Of a stretch of DNA of 61,155 nucleotides, positions 28,847 to 37,937 are shown one piece after another. Below the pieces are notes generated by a model. That model was not told the DNA's origin and ran no database searches. It saw only the letters and a list, made by a program, of their open reading frames with translations. This DNA comes from Bythopirellula sp. GTDB taxonomy: Bacteria; Planctomycetota; Planctomycetia; Pirellulales; Lacipirellulaceae. The stretch's first letter is position 1, and each line of letters starts with the position of its first letter. The stretch is from NCBI GenBank assembly GCA_028285205.1, contig JANQQA010000131.1, forward strand, positions 1 through 61,155. The letters are read 5' to 3'. The position numbers and the translations under genes are program-made.

Positions 28847-30418
28847 CTAAGCCTTTGCCGAATTGAGCGACTTCCGAAGATTCCTGGCCTGTTTTTGAAT
28901 CGCCTTGATTTCGTCTGGGTCTTTCCGGTCGATGTTACGTAGTTGCATCGACATGCGATTATTTCCCGTCAGCTGTTTTCTGTGTCTGACCAGGAAATCC
29001 CAGTACAGTGTGGTGAACGGACATGCGTCTTCGCCCACGGCCTTGGCGGGGTCAAATTTGCAACCACTGCAGTAATTGCTCATGCGTTGGATGTACTTGC
29101 CAGTGGCGACGTAGGGTTTACTTGCCATGACACCGTCGTCGGCAAATTGCGACATGCCTAATGAATTGGGCAACTCAACCCACTCGACTGCATCGACGTA
29201 CACGGCCAGATACCACTCATGCACGAGTTGTGGGTCGACACCAAGCAGCAGCGCGAACAGACCGGTAACCATCAGACGCTGAATGTGATGGGCGTACCCA
29301 TACTCCAATGTCTGACCGACGGCTTGACGCAAACAGTGCATTTCGGTGTCCGCCGTCCAGTAGAGCTCGGGCAGGGGCTGTTTCGCCTTGAGCGTGTTTC
29401 GATGCAAATATTCCGGCATGTATAGCCAATAGATACCGCGGACGTACTCGCGCCATCCAAGAATCTGCCTTATGAACCCCTCAACGCTGTTGAGCGGCGC
29501 TGCTCCTGTGCGATAAGCAACGATTGCCTCGTCGATCACTTCGCGCGGATCCAATAGCTTTAAGTTGAGCGCCGCCGACAGGCGTGAATGATAAAGGTAT
29601 GGCTCCTCGGTCCACATCGCGTCTTGGTAATCACCGAAGTTGGCGAGTCGATGCTCGATGAAGTCCTCCAGTGCCTGTCTGGACTGCTTCGGTGTGACTG
29701 GCCAATCAAAGTGATCAAGACTGCCGGGGTGACCGTCGAAGCGTCGGTTCACCAATTCAATCACTTCTTTGGTAGTTTTGTCTGGGCGGAAGCGTTTGTG
29801 AGTAGTTAAGCCTTGAGGCCCCTTGCTGCCGAAAGAGCCACGATTATCTGAGTCGTAGTTCCACTTTCCGCCTTCCGGCTGGTTGCCGTTCATGAGAATC
29901 TCATGCTTGCGCCTCAGCTCGCGATAGAAATATTCGAGGCGCAGCTGCTTGCGGCCCTCGGCGTGCTGGGCGAATTCTGCTGGCGAACTGAGAAAGTGTC
30001 GGTCCTCACGAATCTCCAGTTCGACGTTCATTTTTTTGGCTGTTCGCAAGAGCATGTCGCGAACACGCCACTCACCCGGTTGTGTGACAATGAGCTTTAG
30101 CGGCTTGAGCTCTTGCACGGCCGCTTCCAACTCAGCGGACAAGCAGCCACGGTTAATCTGCTCGTCAAGCTTGCGGTACTGTACGGTGTAACGGCGTCGG
30201 CTCAGAGCCTGGTGAAAGTGCCGCATTGCGGCAAGAAAAATGACGATCCGGGCTTTGTGCGTCCAGACGTGGGTCGACTCCTCGGCAACTTCGGCCATCC
30301 AGACGACATCGTTCTCCCGGTCGAAGTCATCAAACGCCGACGAGTCAGCATTAAGTTGATCGCCTAACACGATCACCAAGTGACGGCAGGTTTGCTGAGG
30401 TCTGTGTTTAGTCGTCAT
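28847..30418 (-). CDS. FeS-containing bacterial cryptochrome/(6-4) photolyase (PhrB type)
   Basis: A 523-residue member of the FeS-BCP family. Four cysteines, 362, 450, 453 and 466, have the 88-3-13 spacing I recall for the [4Fe-4S] ligands of Agrobacterium PhrB (350, 438, 441, 454). The N-terminal domain starts HLVIVLGDQLNADSSAFDDFD, and the C-terminal FAD domain has YAHHIQRLMVTGLFALLLGVDP and VEWVELPNSLGMSQFADDG. It should repair (6-4) photoproducts with light or act as a photoreceptor. It diverges from the ferritin-like gene across 64 bp. Confidence 0.9.
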   Translation of the reverse strand: MTTKHRPQQTCRHLVIVLGDQLNADSSAFDDFDRENDVVWMAEVAEESTHVWTHKARIVIFLAAMRHFHQALSRRRYTVQYRKLDEQINRGCLSAELEAAVQELKPLKLIVTQPGEWRVRDMLLRTAKKMNVELEIREDRHFLSSPAEFAQHAEGRKQLRLEYFYRELRRKHEILMNGNQPEGGKWNYDSDNRGSFGSKGPQGLTTHKRFRPDKTTKEVIELVNRRFDGHPGSLDHFDWPVTPKQSRQALEDFIEHRLANFGDYQDAMWTEEPYLYHSRLSAALNLKLLDPREVIDEAIVAYRTGAAPLNSVEGFIRQILGWREYVRGIYWLYMPEYLHRNTLKAKQPLPELYWTADTEMHCLRQAVGQTLEYGYAHHIQRLMVTGLFALLLGVDPQLVHEWYLAVYVDAVEWVELPNSLGMSQFADDGVMASKPYVATGKYIQRMSNYCSGCKFDPAKAVGEDACPFTTLYWDFLVRHRKQLTGNNRMSMQLRNIDRKDPDEIKAIQKQARNLRKSLNSAKA

Positions 30419-30482
30419 CCGTTTCTCGTACTGGACATGTCAGTTTACTGAGTTCGCCAAATTGCAACCGAAAGGAACAAAA

Positions 30483-30938
30483 GTGGCCGCTTCAAGAGAA
30501 CAGGTTATCGAGCTTCTCTCCTCCGCCTACAGCATGGAAATTGAGACCGTGCTAAACTACCTCGCGAACAGTATCAACCTCGACGGCGTGCGAGCGGAAG
30601 AAATCAAGAAGTCGCTCGCCGCGGACATAACCGAAGAAATCATGCACGCTCAACAACTGGGGCAGCGCATCAAGCAACTTGGTGGCCTAGTCCCCGGCTC
30701 AGCAGCGGTGAAGCTAGGCAATCAGATTCAACCCTCCGAAATAACTACCGATGTCGTGGGCGTCATCAAAGCCGTTATCGATGCCGAAGAACAAGCGTGT
30801 GCTCATTACAAAGAAGTCATCCGGGCCACCGATGGCGACGACTTCGTGACACAAGATCTCTGCATCCGCCTCCTCGCAGACGAGGAAGAGCATCTTATTC
30901 TCTTCCGCGGCTTCCTGAAAGAGTACGAGTCCAACTAG
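30483..30938 (+). CDS. Ferritin-like di-iron protein
   Basis: A GTG start at 30483 after GAAAGGAAC gives 151 residues forming a four-helix bundle. Ligand-type motifs are YSMEIETVLNYL, EEIMHAQQL (ExxH), IDAEEQACAHY and DEEEHLILF (ExxH). The set of paired Glu and ExxH fits the bacterioferritin/ferritin-like superfamily, which stores iron or removes peroxide. It is short for bacterioferritin, and a heme-binding Met is not evident. It begins the plus-strand arm of the photobiology cluster, where it may limit iron-driven damage under light. Confidence 0.75.
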   Translation: MAASREQVIELLSSAYSMEIETVLNYLANSINLDGVRAEEIKKSLAADITEEIMHAQQLGQRIKQLGGLVPGSAAVKLGNQIQPSEITTDVVGVIKAVIDAEEQACAHYKEVIRATDGDDFVTQDLCIRLLADEEEHLILFRGFLKEYESN

Positions 30939-30977
30939 CACACTTGCCGCAATCATCAAACGCATAGCGACATCCGC

Positions 30978-33440
30978 ATGGCGACCACGATTGACGAACT
31001 TATCGGATCGTTGCCGGACGCTCTCCGCGAGCGCACACGGATTGTGTCGAACGGCCCGGACGGCGGTACAGGCGAATTCGTTCTCTACTGGATGCGAACT
31101 GCGGTGCGGGCGGATGAGAATCCTGCGTTAGACGTTGCGACCGCGATCGCGAATCTGAAGCAGCTTCCGCTGCTGGTCTACCACGGGCTGTCTGAGCGAT
31201 ACCCGTTCGCTTCCGATCGACATCATACGTTCATCTTGCAAGGTGCTCGAGACGTCCAGCTTTCGATGCGCGAAGCGGGCGTGGCGTATGCCTTCCATCT
31301 CGAACGGCCTGGGCAGCGTGGCCCACATCTGAAGTCACTATCCGCACGCGCCGGACTCGTTGTGACGGAAGATATGCCAGTGACACCCTTGCGTGGCTGG
31401 ACACATTCTCTCTGCCAGAGCACGGCAACGCCCGTCGTGACAGTCGATACCGCATGCGTGCTGCCGATGCAGCTCGTGGGACGGGCCTACGACCGAGCAA
31501 TTGCCTACCGCAAGGCAACGAAACGGCTTTATCAAGAGAGATTAGAGCAGCGTTGGAAATCTATCGCTGCAGAGTATCCGGCAGCAATGCCCCCGGATCT
31601 CCCGTTCAAGCCGCTCGATTTGCAGGCCGCTGATCTCGGCGATCTCGTCGGCCAATGCGAGATTGACCACACCGTCGGGCCTGTTCCACATACCGTGGGC
31701 GGTTCGCGCGTAGGGAATCAGCGCTGGATGGCGTTTAAGGAAACCAAGCTGGCCCGCTACGCTAGAACGCGAAACAACCCGCTCTCCGAGGGCGTGAGTC
31801 GGTTGTCGGCATACCTACACTATGGCATGATCTCACCGCTAAAAATTGCACGCGAAGCTGCCGAGATCGACAACGACGGAGCTGAGAAATTCCTTGATGA
31901 GTTGATCATCTGGCGCGAACTTGCTTACGCGTTCTGTTTTTATCGAGAAGACCACGACGAAGTGTCTACCTTGCCCGAATGGGCTATCGCAACACTGTCG
32001 GAACATGAAACGGATGCTCGCCCTGCGATTTTCTCCTGGGAAAAGCTGGCCCGCGCCCGCACAGCGGATGTGTTGTGGGATGCTGCCCAGATGTCTCTCA
32101 TGATGCATGGAGAGTTGCACAACAACGTGCGTATGACTTGGGGCAAGGCACTATTGAATTGGACCAAAGACGCCCAGCAGGCACTGGCAACGATGATCGA
32201 TCTGAATCATCGCTACGCTCTCGATGGTCGAGACCCAGCCTCGTACGGCGGAATTCTGTGGTGTTTGGGACAATTCGACCGGCCGTTTCCTCCAGCCAGG
32301 CCGATCTTTGGTACCGTTCGCGATCGTTCCACAGCCCAGCATGCAGAGCGTCTTGATCCCAATGCGTATCGACAGCAAACGACGCGACCTCTCTTTCGCG
32401 CGAAGCATTCCGTCGCCGTGTTGGGTGCGGGTATGGCGGGACTGATGTGTGCGAGAACTTTGCAAGACCACGGCGTGAACGTGACCGTGTTCGAGAAGAG
32501 TCGCGGCCCTGGCGGGCGGATGTCGACGAGGCGCACTGAAGAAGACCTTCACTTCGACCACGGCGCGCAGTACTTCACCGCCCGCGACGCCCGATTTCAG
32601 CGGTACGTGGATTCCTGGCAGCACGATGGCCTCGTCGAGCCGTGGGAAGGGCAAATCGTCGTACTGCAAGACGGGCAAGTGCGCGAAGAGAAGCGCGGCA
32701 CCGACCGATATGTTGGTATGCCAGGCATGAACGCGATTTGTCGCCATTTGGCCGGCGACTTAAAAATCGGCTATGAGACCAAGGTCGCACCACCGATCGC
32801 TGTCGACGGCATGTGGCACCTTACTGACGATCGTGACGAACACATAGGAAGGTTCGACTCGGTGATCGTCTCCGCGCCAGCAGCCCAATCGGCTGAGCTG
32901 CTGGCTGCCGCGCCAACACTAGCTGAGCAAGCCAAGCAGGTTCGGATGGCTGGCTGTTGGGCTGTGCTGGTGGCGGTTGACCACAGTTTGCAACTTCCGT
33001 TCGACGGTGCATTTGTGCATGACTCACCACTATCTTGGATCGCGCGTAACAGCGCCAAACCAAGCCGACACGCTGCGCCGGAAACCTGGGTGCTGCACGC
33101 CTCCCCCGCATGGTCGGAGCAGAACTTGGAGCGAGATGCTGCCGAGGTCGAGTCGGAACTAATGGCGGAGTTTTGGAAGAGCATTGGCGTTGCTCCTTCT
33201 CCGGTGACGTACAGCACCGCCCATCGTTGGCGATTCGCATTACCCACCGAGCCTCTCGACGTCCGTTGTCTATTCGACGAACAAATGAGTATCGGCGCGT
33301 GCGGAGATTGGTGCGGTGGGCCACGCGTCGAGGGAGCTTTCCTGAGTGGCTCGGCGGCGGCGGGCCGGTTGCTGAGCGTTCTTGCACAGCGCGAAATCCT
33401 CGACAATTCTGATGTTCAATACCAGCCACAACTCTTCTAA
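30978..33440 (+). CDS. Fusion: class II CPD photolyase plus renalase-like FAD oxidoreductase
   Basis: An 820-residue two-domain protein. Residues 1 to about 465 are a class II photolyase: FVLYWMRTAVRADENPAL, the FAD domain with SRLSAYLHYGMISP, and the class II mark WGKALLNWT ... LNHRYALDGRDPASYGGILW. Residues about 475-820 are a separate FAD/NAD(P) domain opening VAVLGAGMAGLMCARTL, then FEKSRGPGGRMSTRR and FDHGAQYFT, as in renalase-like (COG3380) proteins. The linker is short. The second domain might reduce the photolyase FAD or act on a pigment; both are guesses. It starts at ATG 30978, 39 bp after the ferritin-like gene. Confidence 0.88.
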   Translation: MATTIDELIGSLPDALRERTRIVSNGPDGGTGEFVLYWMRTAVRADENPALDVATAIANLKQLPLLVYHGLSERYPFASDRHHTFILQGARDVQLSMREAGVAYAFHLERPGQRGPHLKSLSARAGLVVTEDMPVTPLRGWTHSLCQSTATPVVTVDTACVLPMQLVGRAYDRAIAYRKATKRLYQERLEQRWKSIAAEYPAAMPPDLPFKPLDLQAADLGDLVGQCEIDHTVGPVPHTVGGSRVGNQRWMAFKETKLARYARTRNNPLSEGVSRLSAYLHYGMISPLKIAREAAEIDNDGAEKFLDELIIWRELAYAFCFYREDHDEVSTLPEWAIATLSEHETDARPAIFSWEKLARARTADVLWDAAQMSLMMHGELHNNVRMTWGKALLNWTKDAQQALATMIDLNHRYALDGRDPASYGGILWCLGQFDRPFPPARPIFGTVRDRSTAQHAERLDPNAYRQQTTRPLFRAKHSVAVLGAGMAGLMCARTLQDHGVNVTVFEKSRGPGGRMSTRRTEEDLHFDHGAQYFTARDARFQRYVDSWQHDGLVEPWEGQIVVLQDGQVREEKRGTDRYVGMPGMNAICRHLAGDLKIGYETKVAPPIAVDGMWHLTDDRDEHIGRFDSVIVSAPAAQSAELLAAAPTLAEQAKQVRMAGCWAVLVAVDHSLQLPFDGAFVHDSPLSWIARNSAKPSRHAAPETWVLHASPAWSEQNLERDAAEVESELMAEFWKSIGVAPSPVTYSTAHRWRFALPTEPLDVRCLFDEQMSIGACGDWCGGPRVEGAFLSGSAAAGRLLSVLAQREILDNSDVQYQPQLF

Positions 33441-33472
33441 ATCAACTTCGTATAGACGGAGTTCAAGGTTTG

Positions 33473-33856
33473 ATGCAATTTTCCAACGATGAAATCGCAA
33501 TCGCGCGTCGACTCCATCAGTGCGGACTGCCATGGGAGCCTCGCGCTGGACACTATGTCTACGATAGGACCGGATTCTGCAAGCAGACGTCGCCGTTTCA
33601 GGAGAAGGTCTATTTTATTCTCAACTACGACTACTTCATGAAGGCCGTCGGCGGCGTCGAACGGTTCAAGCAGATCATGTTTTGGTTGCCCACCTGGTAC
33701 GATGCACGGCAGCTCTTGCATGATTTTGGAGTCACGGATCAACAGGTCGCGGACAAACTGACGCGACACAGAGCGATCGAACATGGCTCGGAGCGATTCG
33801 AACTCTATCGACTAATCGAGTCGACCTTGGCGACAATCGCAGATTCTCCGGCATAG
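33473..33856 (+). CDS. Hypothetical protein between two photolyase genes, 127 residues
   Basis: Not recognised. The start is ATG 33473 (a TTG lies just before it). The protein is soluble with many aromatics: GLPWEPRAGHYVYDRTGFCK, VYFILNYDYFMKAVGG and IMFWLPTWYDARQLLHDFG. No catalytic signature stands out. It lies 32 bp after the fusion gene and 18 bp before the next photolyase, so it is probably co-transcribed and belongs to the light-response unit. Confidence 0.6.
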   Translation: MQFSNDEIAIARRLHQCGLPWEPRAGHYVYDRTGFCKQTSPFQEKVYFILNYDYFMKAVGGVERFKQIMFWLPTWYDARQLLHDFGVTDQQVADKLTRHRAIEHGSERFELYRLIESTLATIADSPA

Positions 33857-33874
33857 CCAGTGGAGGATTCGCCC

Positions 33875-35365
33875 ATGCAACTGGTTTGGTTTAAACGCGA
33901 CCTACGAATTGCCGATCACGCGCCGTTGTGGCATGCCGCCCGCTTAGGCCCGTGTCTATGCCTGTATGTCTACGAGCCAGAACTCATACACTCGCAAGAG
34001 TTCGACGCGTCGCATTTGAGTTTTATCAATGAAGCCTTGGCGGAACTCGATGATCAACTTCGCAAAGTGGGAGGACAACTGACCTATCGAGTGGGTCGGA
34101 TGCCTGAAGTGCTTGATGAAATACATCAGGCGAGCCCCGTCGAGGCGCTCTGGAGTCATCAAGAAACGGGCAACCGGATCACCTATGACCGCGACCGTCG
34201 AGTGGCACTTTGGGCGGCAAAACATGATATTGCGTGGCACGAAGTTCCGCAGAACGGTGTCATTCGTCGCTTGAAATCTCGCGATGGTTGGTCTCAACAA
34301 CGGAGCCGATGGCTTGAACAACCGCCAGCCGCCCTACCGGAGTCTATTCACAGCCCGCGAGACGTTGCCTTCGAAAGACAGCGCACCGCGGCGGATTTTG
34401 GACTCACTGAGACTGAAAAGACGGATTTACCCCAGGGTGGCGAACGAGCAGGCCAGCAAGTGCTGCAGTCTTTCCTTTATCAGCGAGGTGAACACTACAG
34501 TAGAGAAATGTCGAGTCCGGTGTCCGCTGGGAATTCGTGCAGCCGACTCAGTGCTTACCTGGCATGGGGCTGCGTTTCCATGAAGACTGTCGAGTACGCG
34601 CTGTCAGCCCGTCAGCGAGAACTCAGACAGCGAAGGTCAGGTGGTCGGACGCCGAGCGCTTGGCTCAAGTCGCTGCAAGCCTATCAGTCGCGATTGAGTT
34701 GGCATTGCCATTTCATGCAGAAGCTCGAAGACCAGCCGAGTATCGAGTTTGAGAACATGAGTCGAGCCTACGATGGGCTACGCGAAGACGAGTTCAACCA
34801 GCAGTACTTTGAAGCCTGGTGCCGTGGGCAGACTGGCTATCCGCTGGTCGACGCCTGTATGCGTGCGCTACATCGCCATAGCTGGATCAATTTCCGCATG
34901 AGAGCGATGCTCGTCTCGTTTGCGTCCTACCATCTGTGGCTACACTGGCGCCCGACGGCCCTCTACTTGGCCCAACATTTCCTCGACTTTGAGCCCGGCA
35001 TCCATTTCTCCCAGTTCCAAATGCAAGCGGGCACGACTGGCATCAATACCGTAAGGATCTATTCGCCGGTCAAGCAAGTCCTCGACCAGGATCCACAGGG
35101 TGAGTTCATCAGAAAGTATGTCCCTGAACTGTCCGAGGTGCCCAATGAGTACATCGCCGAACCGCACAAGATGCCCGTCATGCTGCAATCCGCTGCAGGC
35201 TGCCAGATCGGAAAGGACTATCCCAAGCCGATCGTGGAGCACACGATGGCTTATCGCAGTGCCCGGGCCCGCATCGACGTGATCCGTCGTAGAGACGCGA
35301 GTCGCACAGAGGCAAAACGAGTGATGCAACGGCACGGCAGCAGGAAGCGAATGCGCGGCAGATGA
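33875..35365 (+). CDS. Deoxyribodipyrimidine photolyase/cryptochrome (COG0415-like)
   Basis: A 496-residue photolyase-family protein beginning MQLVWFKRDLRIADHAPL, the usual N-terminal antenna domain. The FAD domain has CSRLSAYLAWGCVS, AWCRGQTGYPLVDACMRALH and WINFRMRAMLVSFASYHLW, and FSQFQMQAGTTGINTVRIYSP. The ATG at 33875 is chosen because GGAGGA at 33862-33867 is correctly spaced. The basic tail (RDASRTEAKRVMQRHG) may touch DNA. It is a third photolyase lineage in the same 7-kb cluster. CPD repair or a signalling role cannot be separated by eye. Confidence 0.88.
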   Translation: MQLVWFKRDLRIADHAPLWHAARLGPCLCLYVYEPELIHSQEFDASHLSFINEALAELDDQLRKVGGQLTYRVGRMPEVLDEIHQASPVEALWSHQETGNRITYDRDRRVALWAAKHDIAWHEVPQNGVIRRLKSRDGWSQQRSRWLEQPPAALPESIHSPRDVAFERQRTAADFGLTETEKTDLPQGGERAGQQVLQSFLYQRGEHYSREMSSPVSAGNSCSRLSAYLAWGCVSMKTVEYALSARQRELRQRRSGGRTPSAWLKSLQAYQSRLSWHCHFMQKLEDQPSIEFENMSRAYDGLREDEFNQQYFEAWCRGQTGYPLVDACMRALHRHSWINFRMRAMLVSFASYHLWLHWRPTALYLAQHFLDFEPGIHFSQFQMQAGTTGINTVRIYSPVKQVLDQDPQGEFIRKYVPELSEVPNEYIAEPHKMPVMLQSAAGCQIGKDYPKPIVEHTMAYRSARARIDVIRRRDASRTEAKRVMQRHGSRKRMRGR

Positions 35366-35693
35366 GGCAGAGCTATCATCACGAGCACGCGTATCCTTAC
35401 GGTAGCCACTCATCAACGATTGCTCAGCAAACCTGCAGTCGCTTTGACGGTAGTCAATACACCGTAGATTCTGGGGCACGACGGGAGAGCTGAAAGCATA
35501 GCGGGCCGTCACCGATCGTCGTTCCGCGGATCATCGATTTTTTCGGCCAATTGGTAGCGAAATTTCTCGTGATGTGAGGTGAAACGTGTTGGCGTATGCC
35601 GGTTAATCAAGTGCAGGCGGCTGCGTTGAGCGGCCGCCCATGCAGTTCTAGTTGCCATTCGGGCACTTGGCTATTCCCGTTGGAGTATTCACG
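35366..35693. other. Intergenic region with a GC-rich hairpin
   Basis: No gene is seen. A 9-bp stem with 5-nt loop lies at 35616-35638 (GGCGGCTGC-GTTGA-GCGGCCGCC, one G-U pair). No T-run follows on the plus strand, so it is a weak terminator candidate for the photolyase unit or a leader structure of the next gene. Confidence 0.35.
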
Positions 35694-36842
35694 ATGACGT
35701 ATGCTCGCTCTAGGCTCTGGCTCGGCATCTCCGGTGTCGGTACGATCGTGCTGACCGCGTCATGGCTGCTTGTCGGTCGCTGGCACGAAAAGATTCTGCC
35801 TTCTTCGGAAGTCTGGCAAGACGATGACGTCTGGGGCTTATCGGCCTTCATTGGCGCCTTCTTACTGATTATGTTGCCGTTTGATCTATTGGGTGGTTTC
35901 GTCCTACCAAATCGGCATCGACGGCAATCGATCGATTTCGCGCACTTCTTCGGACGTTGGTTGATTGGCGTGATGCTGCAGTCGACGCTATTCTTGGCAA
36001 CTGGACTTGCAATTCTCGCCGTCGGCCGGCAGTTGGGACTTCTCGGAGTGCTTCTACTTCTCGCTGTACTGTGCACAGCGTACATTGGTCTTCAAGGCTA
36101 CCTGATTCGGCTCACTACAGACGGAGTGCAAGCTCTACCCGACGCCCAGTTGCGCGCATTGCGAAGTAACCTCAGACGATGGGGACTCGCAACGAAATCG
36201 GTTGACGTGCTTAGCCACAGCGACCCTGGCTTCACTGGTGGGGTGGCAGGGCTACCAGGTAAAGAAACAATCGTCGTACCAGGTAGCTGGTTTCGGCGAT
36301 TGTCGGAAGAACAGCTCGCCGCAGCAGTTGCTCGTCGCCGGGTTGCTATCGATTCCAGCAGTCGCAGCAGGGGTCTGCTACTGGCGTTAGCGTGGGTGCT
36401 GGTTGGCTTTACGCTCTCTACATTGTTGCCAGGCGCGGGTGTAGAAAGTGTCGCGCAGCTAGTCACTACATCGGCTGGCTTTACGTTGTGGACTTTTTTG
36501 GGGTTGCTCGTGTTGCCGACCGTTAGCCGCCGCGCTTCTTATTCCATCGATGGTCAGCTCGTTGAGCGCGGGCTGCCACGACAACTGCTTGACAGCACAT
36601 TGGTGGCCCTGGATCGCCTACAGGATGACGAACCGCAGCGTCCGACCTTGGTCGAGACGATCTTTCACCCGGTGCCGAGCGTTGCCAATCGCCGGGAAAT
36701 CAGTTCTGCTGAGGGTGGGGGAGCCTGGCACGCGGCACGTATGGTCCTGTTTCTTTCTTGGTCTTGCCTGGGTCTCCTTTCACGAGCAGTCCACTGTAAC
36801 GCGGGTCGCCCTGAGCTGTGGATCATGTTGCCGACCGACTGA
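35694..36842 (+). CDS. Membrane protein resembling an M48 peptidase without its zinc site
   Basis: A 382-residue protein with several helices in two groups (about 10-140 and 240-290). Between them lies a soluble part with GFTGGVAGLPGKETIVVPGSWFRRLSEEQLAAAVARRR. In M48 peptidases this place reads LS..EL.AVLAHE..H, so the HExxH zinc motif is replaced by ARRRVA and no second His is seen. It is read as a catalytically dead M48 relative. ATG 35694 follows a GGAG at 35682-35685. It overlaps nothing and precedes the HDAC-family gene by 20 bp. Confidence 0.6.
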   Translation: MTYARSRLWLGISGVGTIVLTASWLLVGRWHEKILPSSEVWQDDDVWGLSAFIGAFLLIMLPFDLLGGFVLPNRHRRQSIDFAHFFGRWLIGVMLQSTLFLATGLAILAVGRQLGLLGVLLLLAVLCTAYIGLQGYLIRLTTDGVQALPDAQLRALRSNLRRWGLATKSVDVLSHSDPGFTGGVAGLPGKETIVVPGSWFRRLSEEQLAAAVARRRVAIDSSSRSRGLLLALAWVLVGFTLSTLLPGAGVESVAQLVTTSAGFTLWTFLGLLVLPTVSRRASYSIDGQLVERGLPRQLLDSTLVALDRLQDDEPQRPTLVETIFHPVPSVANRREISSAEGGGAWHAARMVLFLSWSCLGLLSRAVHCNAGRPELWIMLPTD

Positions 36843-36862
36843 AATCGAAGCCTCCGGCCGCG

Positions 36863-37795
36863 ATGAAAGTTTACTACAGCGACACCTTCGAACTGCCGCT
36901 TCCCGACGGGCACCACTTTCCGATCGAAAAGTACCGCCTTGCACGGGAACGCCTCCAGCAGTCAGAATTCAAACACCGCTTGGAATTCTACTCAGCTCCT
37001 GCGGCCACGGATCAACAGTTGTTGCTCGTGCATACGCCTGAGTATCTTCGCAATGTCAAAGCGGGAAACCTAACACGAATCGAGCAGCGCCGCATCGGCT
37101 TCCCCTGGTCCGTCGCGATGGTTGAGCGACATCGTCGTTCCACGGGAGCGACGACCGCCGCTGCTCAAGCTGCCCTGGAGGATGGCGCAGCCGTACATCT
37201 TGCTGGCGGCACGCACCACGCTTTCGCCGACCGTGGTGAAGGTTTCTGTGTGTTCAACGACATCGCGGTAGCAATCCGCGTCATGCAGTCCAATGAACTC
37301 ATCCGCACTGCCGTGATTGTCGACCTCGACGTTCATCAAGGCAACGGGACCGCGGCGATCTTCTCCCAGGACGACGCAGTTTTCACATTCTCAATGCACG
37401 GCGAACGAAATTTTCCTCAATTGAAATCCGGTAGCGACCTTGATATTCAACTGCGTGATGGCACAACCGACGAGGAATATCTTCTGCAACTAGAGCAGGC
37501 GCTCGCAACCGAACTGCCACTGTCCGATGCTGACCTTGTGTGCTACATCGCCGGGGCGGATTGCTTCGAACAGGATCGCTATGGAAGGCTAAGTCTCTCG
37601 AAAGCAGGGCTTGCCGAGCGAGATCGTCTCGTGGTTCAGGCCTGTCAACGGCTCGCACGTCCACTAGTGACGGTCATGGGAGGTGGCTACGCACGCACGG
37701 TCAATGACGTTGTTGACATCAACTTTGCTACGGCCAGCGTCGTGCTTCGGTCTTTTGAAGCTACTCGGTCTTCGCGTCTTCATCGATCGCCTTGA
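36863..37795 (+). CDS. Histone deacetylase-family (acetoin utilisation-like) deacetylase
   Basis: A 310-residue zinc hydrolase of the class II/bacterial HDAC family. Visible active-site parts are GGTHHAFADRGEGFCVFND (His-His dyad), IVDLDVHQGNG (zinc Asp and His), YIAGADCFEQDRYG (second Asp) and MGGGYAR (catalytic Tyr). Starting at MKVYYSDTF gives the usual family N-terminus. Bacterial members deacetylate polyamines, small molecules or proteins. The last 35 bp overlap the convergent DUF6435 gene. Confidence 0.88.
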   Translation: MKVYYSDTFELPLPDGHHFPIEKYRLARERLQQSEFKHRLEFYSAPAATDQQLLLVHTPEYLRNVKAGNLTRIEQRRIGFPWSVAMVERHRRSTGATTAAAQAALEDGAAVHLAGGTHHAFADRGEGFCVFNDIAVAIRVMQSNELIRTAVIVDLDVHQGNGTAAIFSQDDAVFTFSMHGERNFPQLKSGSDLDIQLRDGTTDEEYLLQLEQALATELPLSDADLVCYIAGADCFEQDRYGRLSLSKAGLAERDRLVVQACQRLARPLVTVMGGGYARTVNDVVDINFATASVVLRSFEATRSSRLHRSP

Positions 37796-37937
37796 TCTGT
37801 GTCAGCACTGCTTCGGCCTCGGCCATTTTCAAATCACTTGCTTTGCGATCGATGTGGCTGAGTCGATGCGATTCTTCCATCAACTGAGCGTACTTCTTTT
37901 CCAACTTCTGCTTCTTACCACCGAATAATCCAAACAT
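37761..37937 (-). CDS. DUF6435 (Lacal_2735) small protein, 58 residues
   Basis: A short gene, MFGLFGGKKQKLEKKYAQLM ... HRLSHIDRKASDLKMAEAEAVL, which fits the Lacal_2735/DUF6435 pattern MFGxF..K..LEK.Y..L..EA..LS..DR.ASD.K.AEAE.V. It is mostly helical and highly charged. Function unknown. Its 3' end overlaps the end of the HDAC-family gene by 35 bp, tail to tail. Confidence 0.8.
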   Translation of the reverse strand: MFGLFGGKKQKLEKKYAQLMEESHRLSHIDRKASDLKMAEAEAVLTQIKAIDEDAKTE

